Shown here one piece after another: positions 52,697-63,000 of a stretch of DNA of 64,000 bases. Both the position numbers and the translations under genes were made by a program. Location of the stretch: assembly GCA_002359215.1 (NCBI GenBank), contig DEMN01000012.1:62001-126000 (forward strand). Direction: 5' to 3'. Within the stretch, counting starts at the first letter, position 1; each line of letters begins with the position of its first letter. Origin of the DNA: Flavobacteriales bacterium UBA2669. GTDB lineage: Bacteria > Bacteroidota > Bacteroidia > Flavobacteriales_E > Vicingaceae. A model generated the notes under the pieces. It was given only the letters and a program-made list of their open reading frames with translations. It did no database searches and was not told where the DNA came from.

Positions 52697-53830
52697 ATGA
52701 AAGTATATTTAGATAATGCAGCAACAACTCCAATGGATGAAGAAGTGATAGCAGCTATGATTCCCGTAATGAAAGAAAATTATGGAAATCCTTCTTCTGT
52801 TCATGCTTTAGGGCGACAATCTAGAGCTATAATTGAAAAAGCCAGAAAGCAAGTTGCAGGGTATATTAATGCTGCTCCATCAGAAATTTTCTTTACCTCG
52901 GGGGGAACGGAGGCAGATAATATGGTATTGAGAAGTTGCACTGAAGATCTAGATGTAAATCATATTATTACCTCTACTATTGAGCATCATGCAGTTATAG
53001 ATACTGCTCAATGTGTTGAAAAGCATAATAATATTAAATTAAGCTTGGTCAATATTGATGACAAAGGCTACATAGATTTAAATCATTTAGAGCAACTGCT
53101 TGAAGAAAATAAAGATAAAAAAACTTTAGTTTCTTTGATGCATGCTAACAACGAAATTGGCAATTTATTACCGCTTAAAAAAGTTGCTGAAATCTGTAAA
53201 AAATACCAAGCTTATTTTCATTCTGATACCGTACAAACAGTAGGACATTACCCGTTTGATGTTAGAGAGTTAAAAATAGACTTTATGACTTGCTCTGCTC
53301 ATAAATTTCATGGACCAAAAGGAACGGGATTTTTGTTTGTTAACTCAGACTTGCAGCTAAAACCAATTATTACTGGAGGAGCTCAAGAAAGAAATATGCG
53401 TGCAGGCACTGAAAATATTTATGGTATTGTTGGGTTAACAAAAGCCATGGAAATTGCTCATAGAGATATGGAAAGCCACGAAAAACATATTAAAGGATTA
53501 AAACTTTACATGGCGGAAGAACTAAAAAAAGCCTTGCCTAACATTGAATTTAATGGAGATCCATTGGGAGAAAGCTTATACACCGTTTTAAATGTTCATT
53601 TTCCTCATTCAGATATGGATGAAATGTTAATTTATAACATAGATATTGAAGGGATTTGTGTCTCTGGAGGTAGCGCATGTTCATCAGGAAGTTCAGTAGG
53701 TTCTCATGTTTTAAGTGGATTAGGAATTAATCAAGAACAACCTTCATTACGTTTTTCGTTCAGTAAATATAATACCAAAGAAGAAATAGATTATACCATT
53801 AACGTAATTAAAGAATTATTTGGGCAATAA
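52697..53830 (+). CDS. Cysteine desulfurase (NifS/IscS-like)
   Basis: This 377-residue PLP enzyme takes sulfur from cysteine. It has DNAATTPMDEEV at the N-terminus, the cofactor Lys203 in SAHKFHGPKG and the persulfide Cys328 in GGSACSSGS, within the longer loop usual for IscS/NifS (class I). It serves Fe-S cluster or tRNA thiolation pathways. No iscU is adjacent. It is transcribed rightwards after glmM with a 73-base gap. Confidence 0.94.
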   Translation: MKVYLDNAATTPMDEEVIAAMIPVMKENYGNPSSVHALGRQSRAIIEKARKQVAGYINAAPSEIFFTSGGTEADNMVLRSCTEDLDVNHIITSTIEHHAVIDTAQCVEKHNNIKLSLVNIDDKGYIDLNHLEQLLEENKDKKTLVSLMHANNEIGNLLPLKKVAEICKKYQAYFHSDTVQTVGHYPFDVRELKIDFMTCSAHKFHGPKGTGFLFVNSDLQLKPIITGGAQERNMRAGTENIYGIVGLTKAMEIAHRDMESHEKHIKGLKLYMAEELKKALPNIEFNGDPLGESLYTVLNVHFPHSDMDEMLIYNIDIEGICVSGGSACSSGSSVGSHVLSGLGINQEQPSLRFSFSKYNTKEEIDYTINVIKELFGQ

Positions 53831-53869
53831 CTTAAAAAAATATACAAATCATCATAAACTCATACACAC

Positions 53870-54526
53870 ATGAAATTTTTTATAGACACAGCAAACTTAG
53901 ACCAAATTAAAGAAGCACAAGATTTAGGCGTTTTGGATGGCGTAACCACTAACCCGTCATTAATGGCAAAAGAAGGTATTACAGGTTATGATAATATTAT
54001 GAAACATTATAAAGCAATTTGCGATATTGTAGATGGTGATGTTAGTGCTGAGGTAATTGCAACAGATTTTGAAGGAATAATTAAGGAAGGAGAGTTTTTA
54101 GCTTCCTTACACCCTCAAATAGTGGTAAAAGTACCTATGATTAAAGAAGGAATTAAAGCTATTAAATATTTTTCTTCTAAAGGAATAAGAACCAACTGTA
54201 CGCTTATTTTTTCAGCAGGACAAGCACTACTAGCAGCTAAAGCTGGAGCAACGTATATATCTCCATTTATTGGTAGATTAGATGATGTTTCCACTAACGG
54301 AATTCATTTAATTGCTGAAATAAGAATGATTTACGATAATTACGGATACGAAACTCAAATTTTAGCTGCTTCAGTTCGTCATACTATGCACATCATACAA
54401 TGTGCTCAAATTGGTGCCGATGTAGTAACTAGTCCGTTAAATGCGATAACTGGTTTGCTAAAACATCCATTAACAGATAGTGGTTTAGCACAGTTTTTAG
54501 CCGACCATGCTAAAGGGAATAAATAG
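53870..54526 (+). CDS. Transaldolase/fructose-6-phosphate aldolase (TalB-like small form)
   Basis: This 218-residue Schiff-base aldolase starts [15 protein letters not shown], has [10 protein letters not shown], the catalytic Lys87 in [30 protein letters not shown] and the [10 protein letters not shown] loop. The short form is shared by fructose-6-phosphate aldolases and small transaldolases; most bacterial homologues act as transaldolases in the pentose phosphate pathway. A 39-base gap separates it from the desulfurase gene. Confidence 0.93.
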   Translation: MKFFIDTANLDQIKEAQDLGVLDGVTTNPSLMAKEGITGYDNIMKHYKAICDIVDGDVSAEVIATDFEGIIKEGEFLASLHPQIVVKVPMIKEGIKAIKYFSSKGIRTNCTLIFSAGQALLAAKAGATYISPFIGRLDDVSTNGIHLIAEIRMIYDNYGYETQILAASVRHTMHIIQCAQIGADVVTSPLNAITGLLKHPLTDSGLAQFLADHAKGNK

Positions 54527-54589
54527 GTTCAATTAGAAAATAGAGAATAAACTAGATACTAGCGGTTTGAAGTTGTAAATTAAAACAAA

Positions 54590-54629
54590 AACTGTGAACT
54601 GACAACCATTCACCAATGATCAATAACTA
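54590..54629 (+). repeat. Degenerate AACTG-type repeat before the YciO-like start
   Basis: It starts AACTGTGAACTGACAACCAT and runs to TCAATAACTAA, two bases from the ATG at 54632. It matches the minus-strand copy before the M28 gene in 18 of its first 20 bases. Confidence 0.55.
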
Positions 54630-54631
54630 AA

Positions 54632-55246
54632 ATGCTAATAAAAATATATTCGGAAAACCCAGATGAAAAAAGAATACAACAAGTAATTGATGTGTTAAAG
54701 AAAGGTGGTGTAATTGTTTATCCAACAGATTCTGTTTACAGTATGGGGTGCGACATGGCAAATAAAAGGGCAGTAGAGAAGATGGCTCAACTAAAAGGGG
54801 TTAAGTTAGAAGAAGCTAATTTTTCGTTGATATGTTATGATTTGAGCAATATTTCAGAATATACTGTTCAGTTTGGTACAGATATTTATAAAATGATGAA
54901 GAGAGCCCTTCCTGGACCTTATACGTTTATTTTAAATGCCAATAAAAATATTCCAAAATTGTTTCAATCTAAAAAACAAACCATTGGTATTCGTGTGCCG
55001 GATAATAACATTGCCCGAACAATTGTCAACCAATTAGGAAATCCTATGTTGTCAACTTCTGTGCATGATGATGATGAAATTTTGGAATATACTACCGATC
55101 CGGAGTTAATTCACGAACGATATGATGGACAAATAGATTTAGTTATAGATGGAGGTTTTGGAAACAATGAAGCGTCAACAGTAATAGATTGCACAGGAGA
55201 AACACCGGAAATTCTTAGACAAGGAATTGGCGTAGTGGATTTTTAA
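54632..55246 (+). CDS. Sua5/YciO/YrdC family protein (YciO-like)
   Basis: This 204-residue protein has the family fold: GVIVYPTDSVYSMGCDM, ALPGPYTFILNA, TIGIRVPDN and LSTSVHDDDE. Sua5/TsaC members make threonylcarbamoyl-AMP for t6A tRNA modification. The usual KxR...SxN nucleotide-site spacing is shifted (MAQLKGVKLEEANFSL), as in YciO paralogues, whose activity is less clear. The true TsaC may be elsewhere in the genome. It follows a 105-base gap with the degenerate repeat. Confidence 0.88.
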   Translation: MLIKIYSENPDEKRIQQVIDVLKKGGVIVYPTDSVYSMGCDMANKRAVEKMAQLKGVKLEEANFSLICYDLSNISEYTVQFGTDIYKMMKRALPGPYTFILNANKNIPKLFQSKKQTIGIRVPDNNIARTIVNQLGNPMLSTSVHDDDEILEYTTDPELIHERYDGQIDLVIDGGFGNNEASTVIDCTGETPEILRQGIGVVDF

Positions 55247-55323
55247 GAGAAACTTCATTGCTTGTAATTTAAATTTTCCGATTATAATACATTAATTTTA
55301 CCAATCAATTTAAAATAGATAAT

Positions 55324-56262
55324 ATGAGTTTATTAGTTATAGGAACAGTGGCTTTTGATGCTATTGAAACCCCTTTCGGAAAAACAGATAAAATTGTTGG
55401 TGGTGCTGCTACCTTTATTAGTTTATCTGCGTCAAATTTTGTTAAAAAAACCAATATCGTTTCTGTTGTTGGTGGCGATTTTCCTAAGGAAGCAATGGAA
55501 ATGTTACAAAAACATAATGTTGATTTGGAAGGATTGGAAATCAGAGAAAATGAGAAAACCTTCTTTTGGTCAGGTAAATATCACAATGATATGAATACAA
55601 GAGATACATTGGCTACTGAGTTAAATGTATTAGAAACTTTCGATCCTAAAATTCCTACTAATTATCAAGATTGTGATTTTTTAATGTTAGGAAATTTAGC
55701 TCCTGCTGTTCAAAAGAAAGTAATTAATGGCTTACACAAACGTCCGAAATTAATTGTAATGGATACAATGAATTTCTGGATGGATATTGCTTTAGATGAA
55801 TTAAAAAGCACCATTTCCATGGTAGATGTGTTGTCTATTAATGATGAAGAAGCTCGTCAACTTTCAGGTGAATACTCTTTGGTAAAAGCCGCTCAAAAGA
55901 TTTTAGCTTTAGGTCCTCAGTATTTAATTATTAAGAAAGGGGAACATGGAGCTTTATTGTTTGATAAAGAAAATGTATTTTTTGCTCCGGCATTACCATT
56001 AGAAGATGTTTTTGACCCAACAGGTGCTGGAGATACTTTTGCTGGTGGTTTTATTGGTTATTTAGCAGAAACAGGCGATATTTCTTTTAATAACATGAAA
56101 CGTGCTGTAATTTATGGTTCTGCAATGGCTTCTTTTTGTGTTGAAAAATTTGGAACAGAAAGATTAGAATATTTAACACCAACTGAATTAGAAGATAGAG
56201 TAAGTCAATTTATCAATTTAGTTCAGTTTGATATTAGCTTGGTAGATGGCATAAAGGTTTAA
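55324..56262 (+). CDS. PfkB-family sugar/nucleoside kinase
   Basis: This 312-residue ribokinase-like enzyme has the anion-hole and catalytic-Asp motif FDPTGAGDTFAGGF near residues 233-246, an N-terminal VIGTVAFDAIETPFG with the substrate-side Asp, and GGAATFISLSAS. The substrate cannot be set by eye; candidates are sugars or nucleosides. Its adjacency to the YciO-like gene (77 bases) may be incidental. It ends 28 bases before a convergent stop. Confidence 0.92.
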   Translation: MSLLVIGTVAFDAIETPFGKTDKIVGGAATFISLSASNFVKKTNIVSVVGGDFPKEAMEMLQKHNVDLEGLEIRENEKTFFWSGKYHNDMNTRDTLATELNVLETFDPKIPTNYQDCDFLMLGNLAPAVQKKVINGLHKRPKLIVMDTMNFWMDIALDELKSTISMVDVLSINDEEARQLSGEYSLVKAAQKILALGPQYLIIKKGEHGALLFDKENVFFAPALPLEDVFDPTGAGDTFAGGFIGYLAETGDISFNNMKRAVIYGSAMASFCVEKFGTERLEYLTPTELEDRVSQFINLVQFDISLVDGIKV

Positions 56263-56290
56263 AATTTTAAGTTAAACTTTGAACATCAGG

Positions 56291-58705
56291 CTAATAACAA
56301 CTATCACAATACATTTTTTTTACGCTTAAGTCTTTAAGCAATTGAAAACTCATATTAGGATACCCGAATAGATTGCAAAATCTTTTCGGGTTTAATTTTT
56401 TAGCTTTTTCCATAAACATCAGGTATTCATTCTCAGGGACAAGCTTTTTGTTGTAAATAGCAGCAGTTAAAAAAGTAAATAAAAATTCTTCGTCAATATG
56501 AGGTTTTTCAGCCCACGGTTTCATTAGTTCAATGGTCCAATTTAGTCGCATTTGGAAAATAAAATACTGAGCTACTTTAAAGGTTTGGTCTCTGTTTAAT
56601 TGAGATTGAAGCAACATTTTCTTTACTTCATTAAGTGCTTTGTCTCGCTGCGGAAATTGCATAGATTCATAATAAAAATCAGCAGAAATAATATGGAAAT
56701 TAAGCAACAGCTGACTGATTTTCCAGTTTTCTATGCCCAAATTATAAAGAGCTTTAATGTCTCTCAATAAAAATTTAGGATCTTTTACCCTATCGTAATT
56801 TTCTGTCCATAAAAGCAATTCTAAAGTTACTTTATTATAAAGTAAATAAGGGTTTGTAGGGTCAACTATTAATTGGGTTTTAATATCTCTAAGTAAATAA
56901 TTGTTCAAGCTGTCTCTATTTTCACTCTTACTGTAAAGCCATTTAGCAGCAATAATATTATTGTTGAGATTTATGGCTTCTTTTACAAAAGGAATTTTTG
57001 TGCTAAAAAGTAAATCAACATCAATTTTACCATTTTCAATATTGTCTATAGCTACAGATTGATAAAGTTTAGCTCCTTTATAATCTTTCTTTTTTATAGA
57101 TAATTTATAACGTTCAGGAACTACTTTTATTAATTCCTCGTCCATGTATACCTTTTCCACATAAAGTACAACTTTAGCATTTCGTTGGTCTGCTAAATAA
57201 GGTTCTAGGTTATAATTTAATTCATTACCATTTACAATTTTTAGAATTTCTTCTTTGCTGAGTTTTGCAAAATCACTTTCGTAGGGAGAACCTTTTAGTG
57301 ATTCATAAAATCCTTCCCAATTTTCTTCGGTAGAGATGGAGGTTTCGACATTTTTTACATTGTATTTTTGGATGGCGTTTACAATACTTTTAGCTCTTTT
57401 TATTTGTAAGGCTTTATTTTCTTTTTGTCGTCCTTCAATAGAAGAGTAAGCAAATACTTCAATTTTTTTGAGGTCGTATTTTTTTAGATTTAATGAATCT
57501 AAAAATACTTTTACATCTTCGGGATTATATACCGATTTGTTTTTATCAAAAGGAATAATAAATTGCAACTTACTGTTTACAGAGTCTGCTTTATCGGATA
57601 CGGAAAGCGTATCAAAAAGTAAAGACAAACCTAATGATTTAAGATTTTCTCCACCCAAACTGTTGTAAATAATAGTGTTACATAAACAATTGTCTTGAAT
57701 AATTAATAAATTAAATTCTGTAGTGTTGGTGTCAACAAAATCAGGAATTAGGCCAAGAGAGACTTCCATTTGTCCTTCACTTTCCAATAAGTTTTTATTA
57801 AAAAGATGAGATTTGTAAACAGGAGGAAGCATAATTCCCGAGTGAATTTTAGAAGGATAAATTCTATTTCCGGCATCGCAAGCAAATTGATTTTTGGTAA
57901 TAATATCGATAGCAATACCATCTTTATTATTTTTTAGGATGTTTTTTAACAAATTTAAATCATGGAAATAAAAGAAAATCTCACCATTTCTAAAAAAAAT
58001 ATTGTCGGACATTAATTCCGGTAAATAGGAATAGTTTCGTTCAATTTCGGTGCATTTACTTTTGTTATAAGGTTCAATTTTATAATCATCTTTAATAAAT
58101 GGAATACCCGCTGGTAAAATAAATGGTTCGCTTCCGTAAACCTGATTTACATAAATAGACTTGGTTTTTTTATCGGAAGTTATGGCTGTTGCAAAAGTGT
58201 AAAAAGATTTTTCAAGAATCGCTTTAGACATATTTCTGTCTTTCATCCATGAGTTTACGATAAAATCTGCAACTTCTTCATAGCTTTTAAGGTTTCTTCT
58301 GCGTGTTTCTCCTTGCACTTTTACCTTCATTTCCATGTCAATTTTTATCACATTTTCAGAAAAAATGCCATGCGTACTTTCGTAAAAAATAATTCTGTCT
58401 AATAAAGTAGCTTTCTTTTTGTTGGATTGGGTAACTTCTGGTTTGCCCGATTTAAGGTTGTATTCAGCTTGATCTGATGCAACTAATTGTAGTTTGTCAT
58501 CAGTTTTAAGCGTGTGTAAATTGTTTTCTTTACGGATGTCATTGATTTTTTCTTCAATTAGTGCTGAAAGAAAATTAGGTTTTAATTTTTTAACTTTTAA
58601 GGCATCATCGGCTTGCTGAGCAAATAATAAATTGCTAAAAAGAAAACTAAGTATGATGATGATGTATTTCAATGAAAGTAAAAAATTTGTTATAAAATTA
58701 ACCAA
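56291..58705 (-). CDS. Secreted CAP-domain protein with OmpA-like and helical regions
   Basis: This 804-residue protein has a signal peptide (IIIILSFLFSNLLFAQ). Residues about 40-200 form a CAP/SCP-like domain (ALIEEKINDIRKENNLHTLK, LVASDQAEYNL, DFIVNSWMKDRN). A middle beta part is followed by an OmpA-like fold (about 395-545; FIIPFDKNKSVYNPEDVKVF, KIEVFAYSSIEGRQKENK, RAKSIVNAI). The remainder is helical with a Trp/Tyr-rich C-terminus. CAP and OmpA-like folds joined in one chain are unusual. It may bind the wall and sit near the outer membrane. The gene is a single unit, ending close to the convergent PfkB gene. Confidence 0.75.
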   Translation of the reverse strand: MVNFITNFLLSLKYIIIILSFLFSNLLFAQQADDALKVKKLKPNFLSALIEEKINDIRKENNLHTLKTDDKLQLVASDQAEYNLKSGKPEVTQSNKKKATLLDRIIFYESTHGIFSENVIKIDMEMKVKVQGETRRRNLKSYEEVADFIVNSWMKDRNMSKAILEKSFYTFATAITSDKKTKSIYVNQVYGSEPFILPAGIPFIKDDYKIEPYNKSKCTEIERNYSYLPELMSDNIFFRNGEIFFYFHDLNLLKNILKNNKDGIAIDIITKNQFACDAGNRIYPSKIHSGIMLPPVYKSHLFNKNLLESEGQMEVSLGLIPDFVDTNTTEFNLLIIQDNCLCNTIIYNSLGGENLKSLGLSLLFDTLSVSDKADSVNSKLQFIIPFDKNKSVYNPEDVKVFLDSLNLKKYDLKKIEVFAYSSIEGRQKENKALQIKRAKSIVNAIQKYNVKNVETSISTEENWEGFYESLKGSPYESDFAKLSKEEILKIVNGNELNYNLEPYLADQRNAKVVLYVEKVYMDEELIKVVPERYKLSIKKKDYKGAKLYQSVAIDNIENGKIDVDLLFSTKIPFVKEAINLNNNIIAAKWLYSKSENRDSLNNYLLRDIKTQLIVDPTNPYLLYNKVTLELLLWTENYDRVKDPKFLLRDIKALYNLGIENWKISQLLLNFHIISADFYYESMQFPQRDKALNEVKKMLLQSQLNRDQTFKVAQYFIFQMRLNWTIELMKPWAEKPHIDEEFLFTFLTAAIYNKKLVPENEYLMFMEKAKKLNPKRFCNLFGYPNMSFQLLKDLSVKKMYCDSCY

Positions 58706-58739
58706 TCAAAAATAGATATTCAATAATAAAACCAAAAAA

Positions 58740-59660
58740 TCAAATAGATTGTAGTAAGAAGAATACGTAGAGCAAATAGGAGAGGAATAATAAAACACCT
58801 TTCCAACGAGAAATGTTATAATTTAACATTAATGGAAGCAAGATAAATGAAGTTCCTAATACCCAAAAAATATCATTAGAAATTACGGTTTCGCTAATAG
58901 GAATTTCTTTAAAAATAGCAGTAATTCCTAAAACAGCTAATATGTTAAAGATGTTGGAACCAATTAAGTTGCCTACAGAGATATCCATTTGCTTTTTTAC
59001 AGCAGCAACTACAGAGGTCACTAATTCGGGGACACTAGTTCCAAAAGCAACTATGGTTACAGCAATAATGTGTTCACTAACACCAAAGTTTTTAGCAATG
59101 GTAACAGCACCTTGTACTAACCAATCTGCACCGAAAGCTAAACCAATTACTCCTACAGTAATAAATAAAATACTTACAAAAATGTGCTGTTTTATAATTT
59201 CTGTTTTTTCTTCATCACTCTTTTTTGATGATTTTAATTGGTAAATGATGTAGCTTAATAAAAGTCCCACAAAAATAAATCCTTCCCAATTATCGAGGAT
59301 TCCGTTAAGAATGAAAACAAAAAAGAGTAAAGAAATGAACATCATTATAGGCCAATCTCTTTTAAGAGTAGCTACAGCGACCGGAATAGGAAGGATTATG
59401 GCTGTTAATCCCAATACTAATGAAATGTTGGCAATATTAGAGCCAACAACATTCCCTATGGCAATTTCAGGAGAACCTTCTAAAGCAGCTTTTAAGCTTA
59501 CAATCAGTTCGGGAGATGAAGTTCCAAAAGAAACAATGGTCATACCTATAACTAACGGAGAAAGCTTAAATTTTGCAGCAATACCAACAGCACCTCTAAC
59601 CAATACTTCGCCACCGCCAATTAAAACTGCTAATCCGCCAATTAATAATAAGTATTCCAT
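58740..59660 (-). CDS. Calcium/sodium antiporter (YrbG-type CaCA family)
   Basis: This 306-residue inner-membrane exchanger has ten predicted helices in two inverted halves. Both halves keep the CaCA alpha-repeat signature: GTSSPELIVSLKAALEG then AIGNVVGSNIANI, and GTSVPELVTSVVAA then SVGNLIGSNIFNI. It would move calcium out against sodium or protons. It ends 34 bases before the CAP protein start and begins 6 bases after the TatA stop, so TatA and antiporter may share a transcript. Confidence 0.95.
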   Translation of the reverse strand: MEYLLLIGGLAVLIGGGEVLVRGAVGIAAKFKLSPLVIGMTIVSFGTSSPELIVSLKAALEGSPEIAIGNVVGSNIANISLVLGLTAIILPIPVAVATLKRDWPIMMFISLLFFVFILNGILDNWEGFIFVGLLLSYIIYQLKSSKKSDEEKTEIIKQHIFVSILFITVGVIGLAFGADWLVQGAVTIAKNFGVSEHIIAVTIVAFGTSVPELVTSVVAAVKKQMDISVGNLIGSNIFNILAVLGITAIFKEIPISETVISNDIFWVLGTSFILLPLMLNYNISRWKGVLLFLSYLLYVFFLLQSI

Positions 59661-59665
59661 AAAAA

Positions 59666-60004
59666 TTAACTTCTAGAAATTGAGTTAGGAGGAGTAGGAC
59701 TGTTGTCTTCTTCAGGAGCTGAAGTGTCATCAACATTCTTATCCTCTATAGGTTTGGTAATTTCTTTTTTGATAAAGCTTTTTACCTGATGTTCCACATT
59801 TACAGAGTTTTTTATATTAGTAACTTCTGAAGGAACAGATTTTTTTATTTCTTGTTGAATATCCGAAGTAGCATTTTTTAATTCGCTAATTCCTTTACCC
59901 AAGGTACGAGCAATTTCAGGTATTTTTTTAGAACCAAAAAACATAACGACAACCAACACAATGATTACCAGTTCTCCACCACCAATATTAAAAAATACTA
60001 ACAT
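59666..60004 (-). CDS. tatA: Sec-independent translocase subunit TatA
   Basis: This 112-residue pore subunit of the twin-arginine system has one membrane helix (LVIIVLVVVMFFG), the hinge FGSKKIPEIARTLGKG and an amphipathic helix, then a charged Pro/Asp/Glu tail. The long tail suggests TatA or TatB; the hinge sequence and lack of a partner favour a TatA/E call. It is followed by the antiporter gene and preceded by the secDF terminator. Confidence 0.9.
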   Translation of the reverse strand: MLVFFNIGGGELVIIVLVVVMFFGSKKIPEIARTLGKGISELKNATSDIQQEIKKSVPSEVTNIKNSVNVEHQVKSFIKKEITKPIEDKNVDDTSAPEEDNSPTPPNSISRS

Positions 60005-60031
60005 AAAATCTTATTTATTAGACAAAGCTAC

Positions 60032-60068
60032 AAAAAAATAAGCTGCTCATTTTCATAAGCAGCTTATT
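60032..60068 (-). terminator. Rho-independent terminator of secDF
   Basis: AATAAGCTGCT (60037-60047) pairs with AGCAGCTTATT (60058-60068) around a 10-base loop, followed leftwards by a U tract from the A run at 60032-60038. It lies 24 bases past the secDF stop. Confidence 0.85.
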
Positions 60069-60091
60069 CTTTTAGTTTATTTAAAAAGAAA

Positions 60092-63000
60092 TTATTTGTT
60101 CTTTTTTTCTTTCTCTTTTTGTTTGTTCATGAAATCATAAACGATAGGAGAAGCTACAAAAGCAGAAGAGTAAGTACCTACAATTACACCAATAAGTAAT
60201 GCAAAAGTAAACCCTCTAATTACTTCACCACCAAAAATAAATATCATTAACAATACAAAGATGGTACTTAAAGATGTATTAACAGTTCTGCTTAAAGTAC
60301 TGTTGATAGCACTATTTACCACATAATCAATTTCTCTTTTCTTGTATGAACCTAAGTATTCTCTAATTCTATCAAAAACAACCACGGTATCATTAATGGA
60401 GTACCCCACAACTGTTAAGATAGCTGCAATAAATGCTTGGTCTATTTCTAAAGAGAACGGTAAAATACCATAGAAAATAGAGAATAAAGACAATACAATT
60501 AATACATCATGGAAAAGAGCGATAAGTGCACCAGCTCCATATTGCCATTTCTTAAATCTGAATACAATGTATAAGAAAATGATGATTAATGAGAATACAA
60601 TAGACAGAATAGATGAACGAATCATATCATTGGCAATGGTTGGCCCAACTTTTTGAGAACTCATTAAGTAATTGTCCATAAATTGCTGTTTAGTAACTTC
60701 GCTACCAAAGATAGACGATAACCCTTCGTATAATTTATCTTCAACAATGTCATCCGCTTTTTCATCCTGACTATTAATCATAAATGTAGTGGTGATTTTT
60801 ACTTGATTATCATCACCAAAAGTTTTTACCTCAGGAGCAGATTCAAATAAAGTTGCTAATTGCTGACTAACGGTTTGAGTTTCTACTTTATCAGTATTTT
60901 CAAAACGAACTACATAGGTTCTTCCTCCTTGGAAATCAACCCCTTTTTGAAGTCCTTTTGTTGCTAAAGAGCCAATACCAATTAAGATAATAACGCCTGA
61001 AAGAATGTAAAATTTCTTTCTGTTTTTTAAGAACTGAATGTTAGTGTTTTGGAATAAGCCATCAGTAAGATTAGTAGCAAATTTTAATACTTTACCTCTA
61101 TTTAATTGGTATTCAAAAATTAATCTAGTAATAAAGATAGCAGTAAATAAAGATGTTAAAATACCAATTACTAAAGTTTTTGCAAACCCTTCAACAGGTC
61201 CAGTTCCAAAGAACCATAGTACAAAACCTGTTAATAAGGTAGTAATGTTTGCATCAATAATAGAGGAGTAGGCAAATTTATAACCATCGGAAACTGCTAA
61301 TCTCATACCCTTACCTGCAGCAATTTCTTCACGAATACGTTCAAATATAAGTACGTTAGCATCTACCGACATACCTATAGTTAAAATAATACCTGCAATA
61401 CCTGGTAATGTTAAGGCAATTAATTGCGGCATAGAAGCTAATATTCCAAAAATGAAGAACATGTTAGCAAGCAATGCTATAACAGAGGCAACACCAGCTT
61501 TAGAGTAATAAAATACCATGTAAGCTAATACTATCATTAATGCAATAATGAAAGAGAACATTCCTTTACTTATAGACTCTTGTCCTAATGTTGGTCCAAC
61601 AACAGCTTCTTCAACAATTCTTGCAGGAGCAGGAAGTTTACCTGCTTTAAGAATATTAGCAATTAATTTAGCCTCTTCAATAGTAAAGTTACCTGTAATG
61701 CTAGAACGGCCACCTGCAATTTCTTCAGAAGGTGCAGGTGCAGAGTAAACTAATCCATCTAATACAATGGCAATAGCTTTACCAACGTTTTGTCCGGTAA
61801 GGTGTTTCCATTTCTGAGCACCATCACCATTCATAATCATTTCAATTTCAGGAGCACCATTGTACATGCCAAATTGTTGTGAAGCATCAACAATAACATC
61901 TCCTTCTAATTCAGCTTTTCCGTCTCTGTTTTCAACTTTTATAGCATAAAGTTGGATAAATTGCTGATTATCATCAAAAGGTTTGTAAGCCCAAAGTAAT
62001 TTGTATTTTCTTGGGTTAATAATTTCTTTAATCTCAGGCTTAGCTAAATAGCTGTTTACCTTAGCAGTATCTTTTACAGCAACAATACCTACAACAGGAC
62101 CTTCAGCAAACATTTGTTGACCTTCCTCATTTTGGTAAGTAGGAATAGTCATAATAGCAAATAGCGGATTTTCTTTTACACTTTTTTGGAATAAAGCTAA
62201 AGAATCTTCGCCTGTAGCATCATCTAATTGAGATAATAAATCGTTAGAAGAAGTATCTGTTTTTGTTGAATCATCACTTAATTGAGATAATAAGTCTTTT
62301 TCTTCTTCAGCTGGGGTTTCAACAGCAGGAGTTTCTTCCACTTTTTCTTCTGTCAAAGTGGTATCTTTAACTTCTTCAGTTGCTGTTGAATCGTTAGTTT
62401 CTCCAGTTTTTTCGTCTTTGTTTAGCAATTTAGCTAATGTAGAATTAGCTTCTGCTAATAAAGGATAAAACTCATTGTTTTGGTAGGTAGTCCAAAATTC
62501 TAATTTAGCCGTTCCTTGTAATAACTGACGAACTCTTTCTTTGTTTTTTACACCAGGTAATTCAACTAAAATTCTATCAGAACCTGTTAAACGTTGAATG
62601 CTTGGTTGGGCAGCTCCAAATAAACCAATTCTTGTTCTAATTACTTCAAAAGATTGTTCGATAGCAGCATTTGCAATATCACTAATAAACTCTATTACTT
62701 TTTGGTTAGAGGCATTTGGAGATAATTTTTCTTTGTTATCTCTGGTGTAGAACACAGAAATTAATTTCCCTCCAGGATTAACCTCGTTGTATGCCTGCTC
62801 AAAATAAGTAACAAAGTTGCCACCATTTTGTACTTGTAATTCATTTGCTTTTTTAATAGCTTCATTAAAAGAAGGGTCGTCACTATAAGAAGCTAGAGCT
62901 CTAACTACTTCATCAACTTGTACTTCTAAGGTTACGTTCATACCACCTTTTAAGTCAAGACCTAAGTTAAGCATTTTAGCTCTTAGCTCACCATAAGTAT

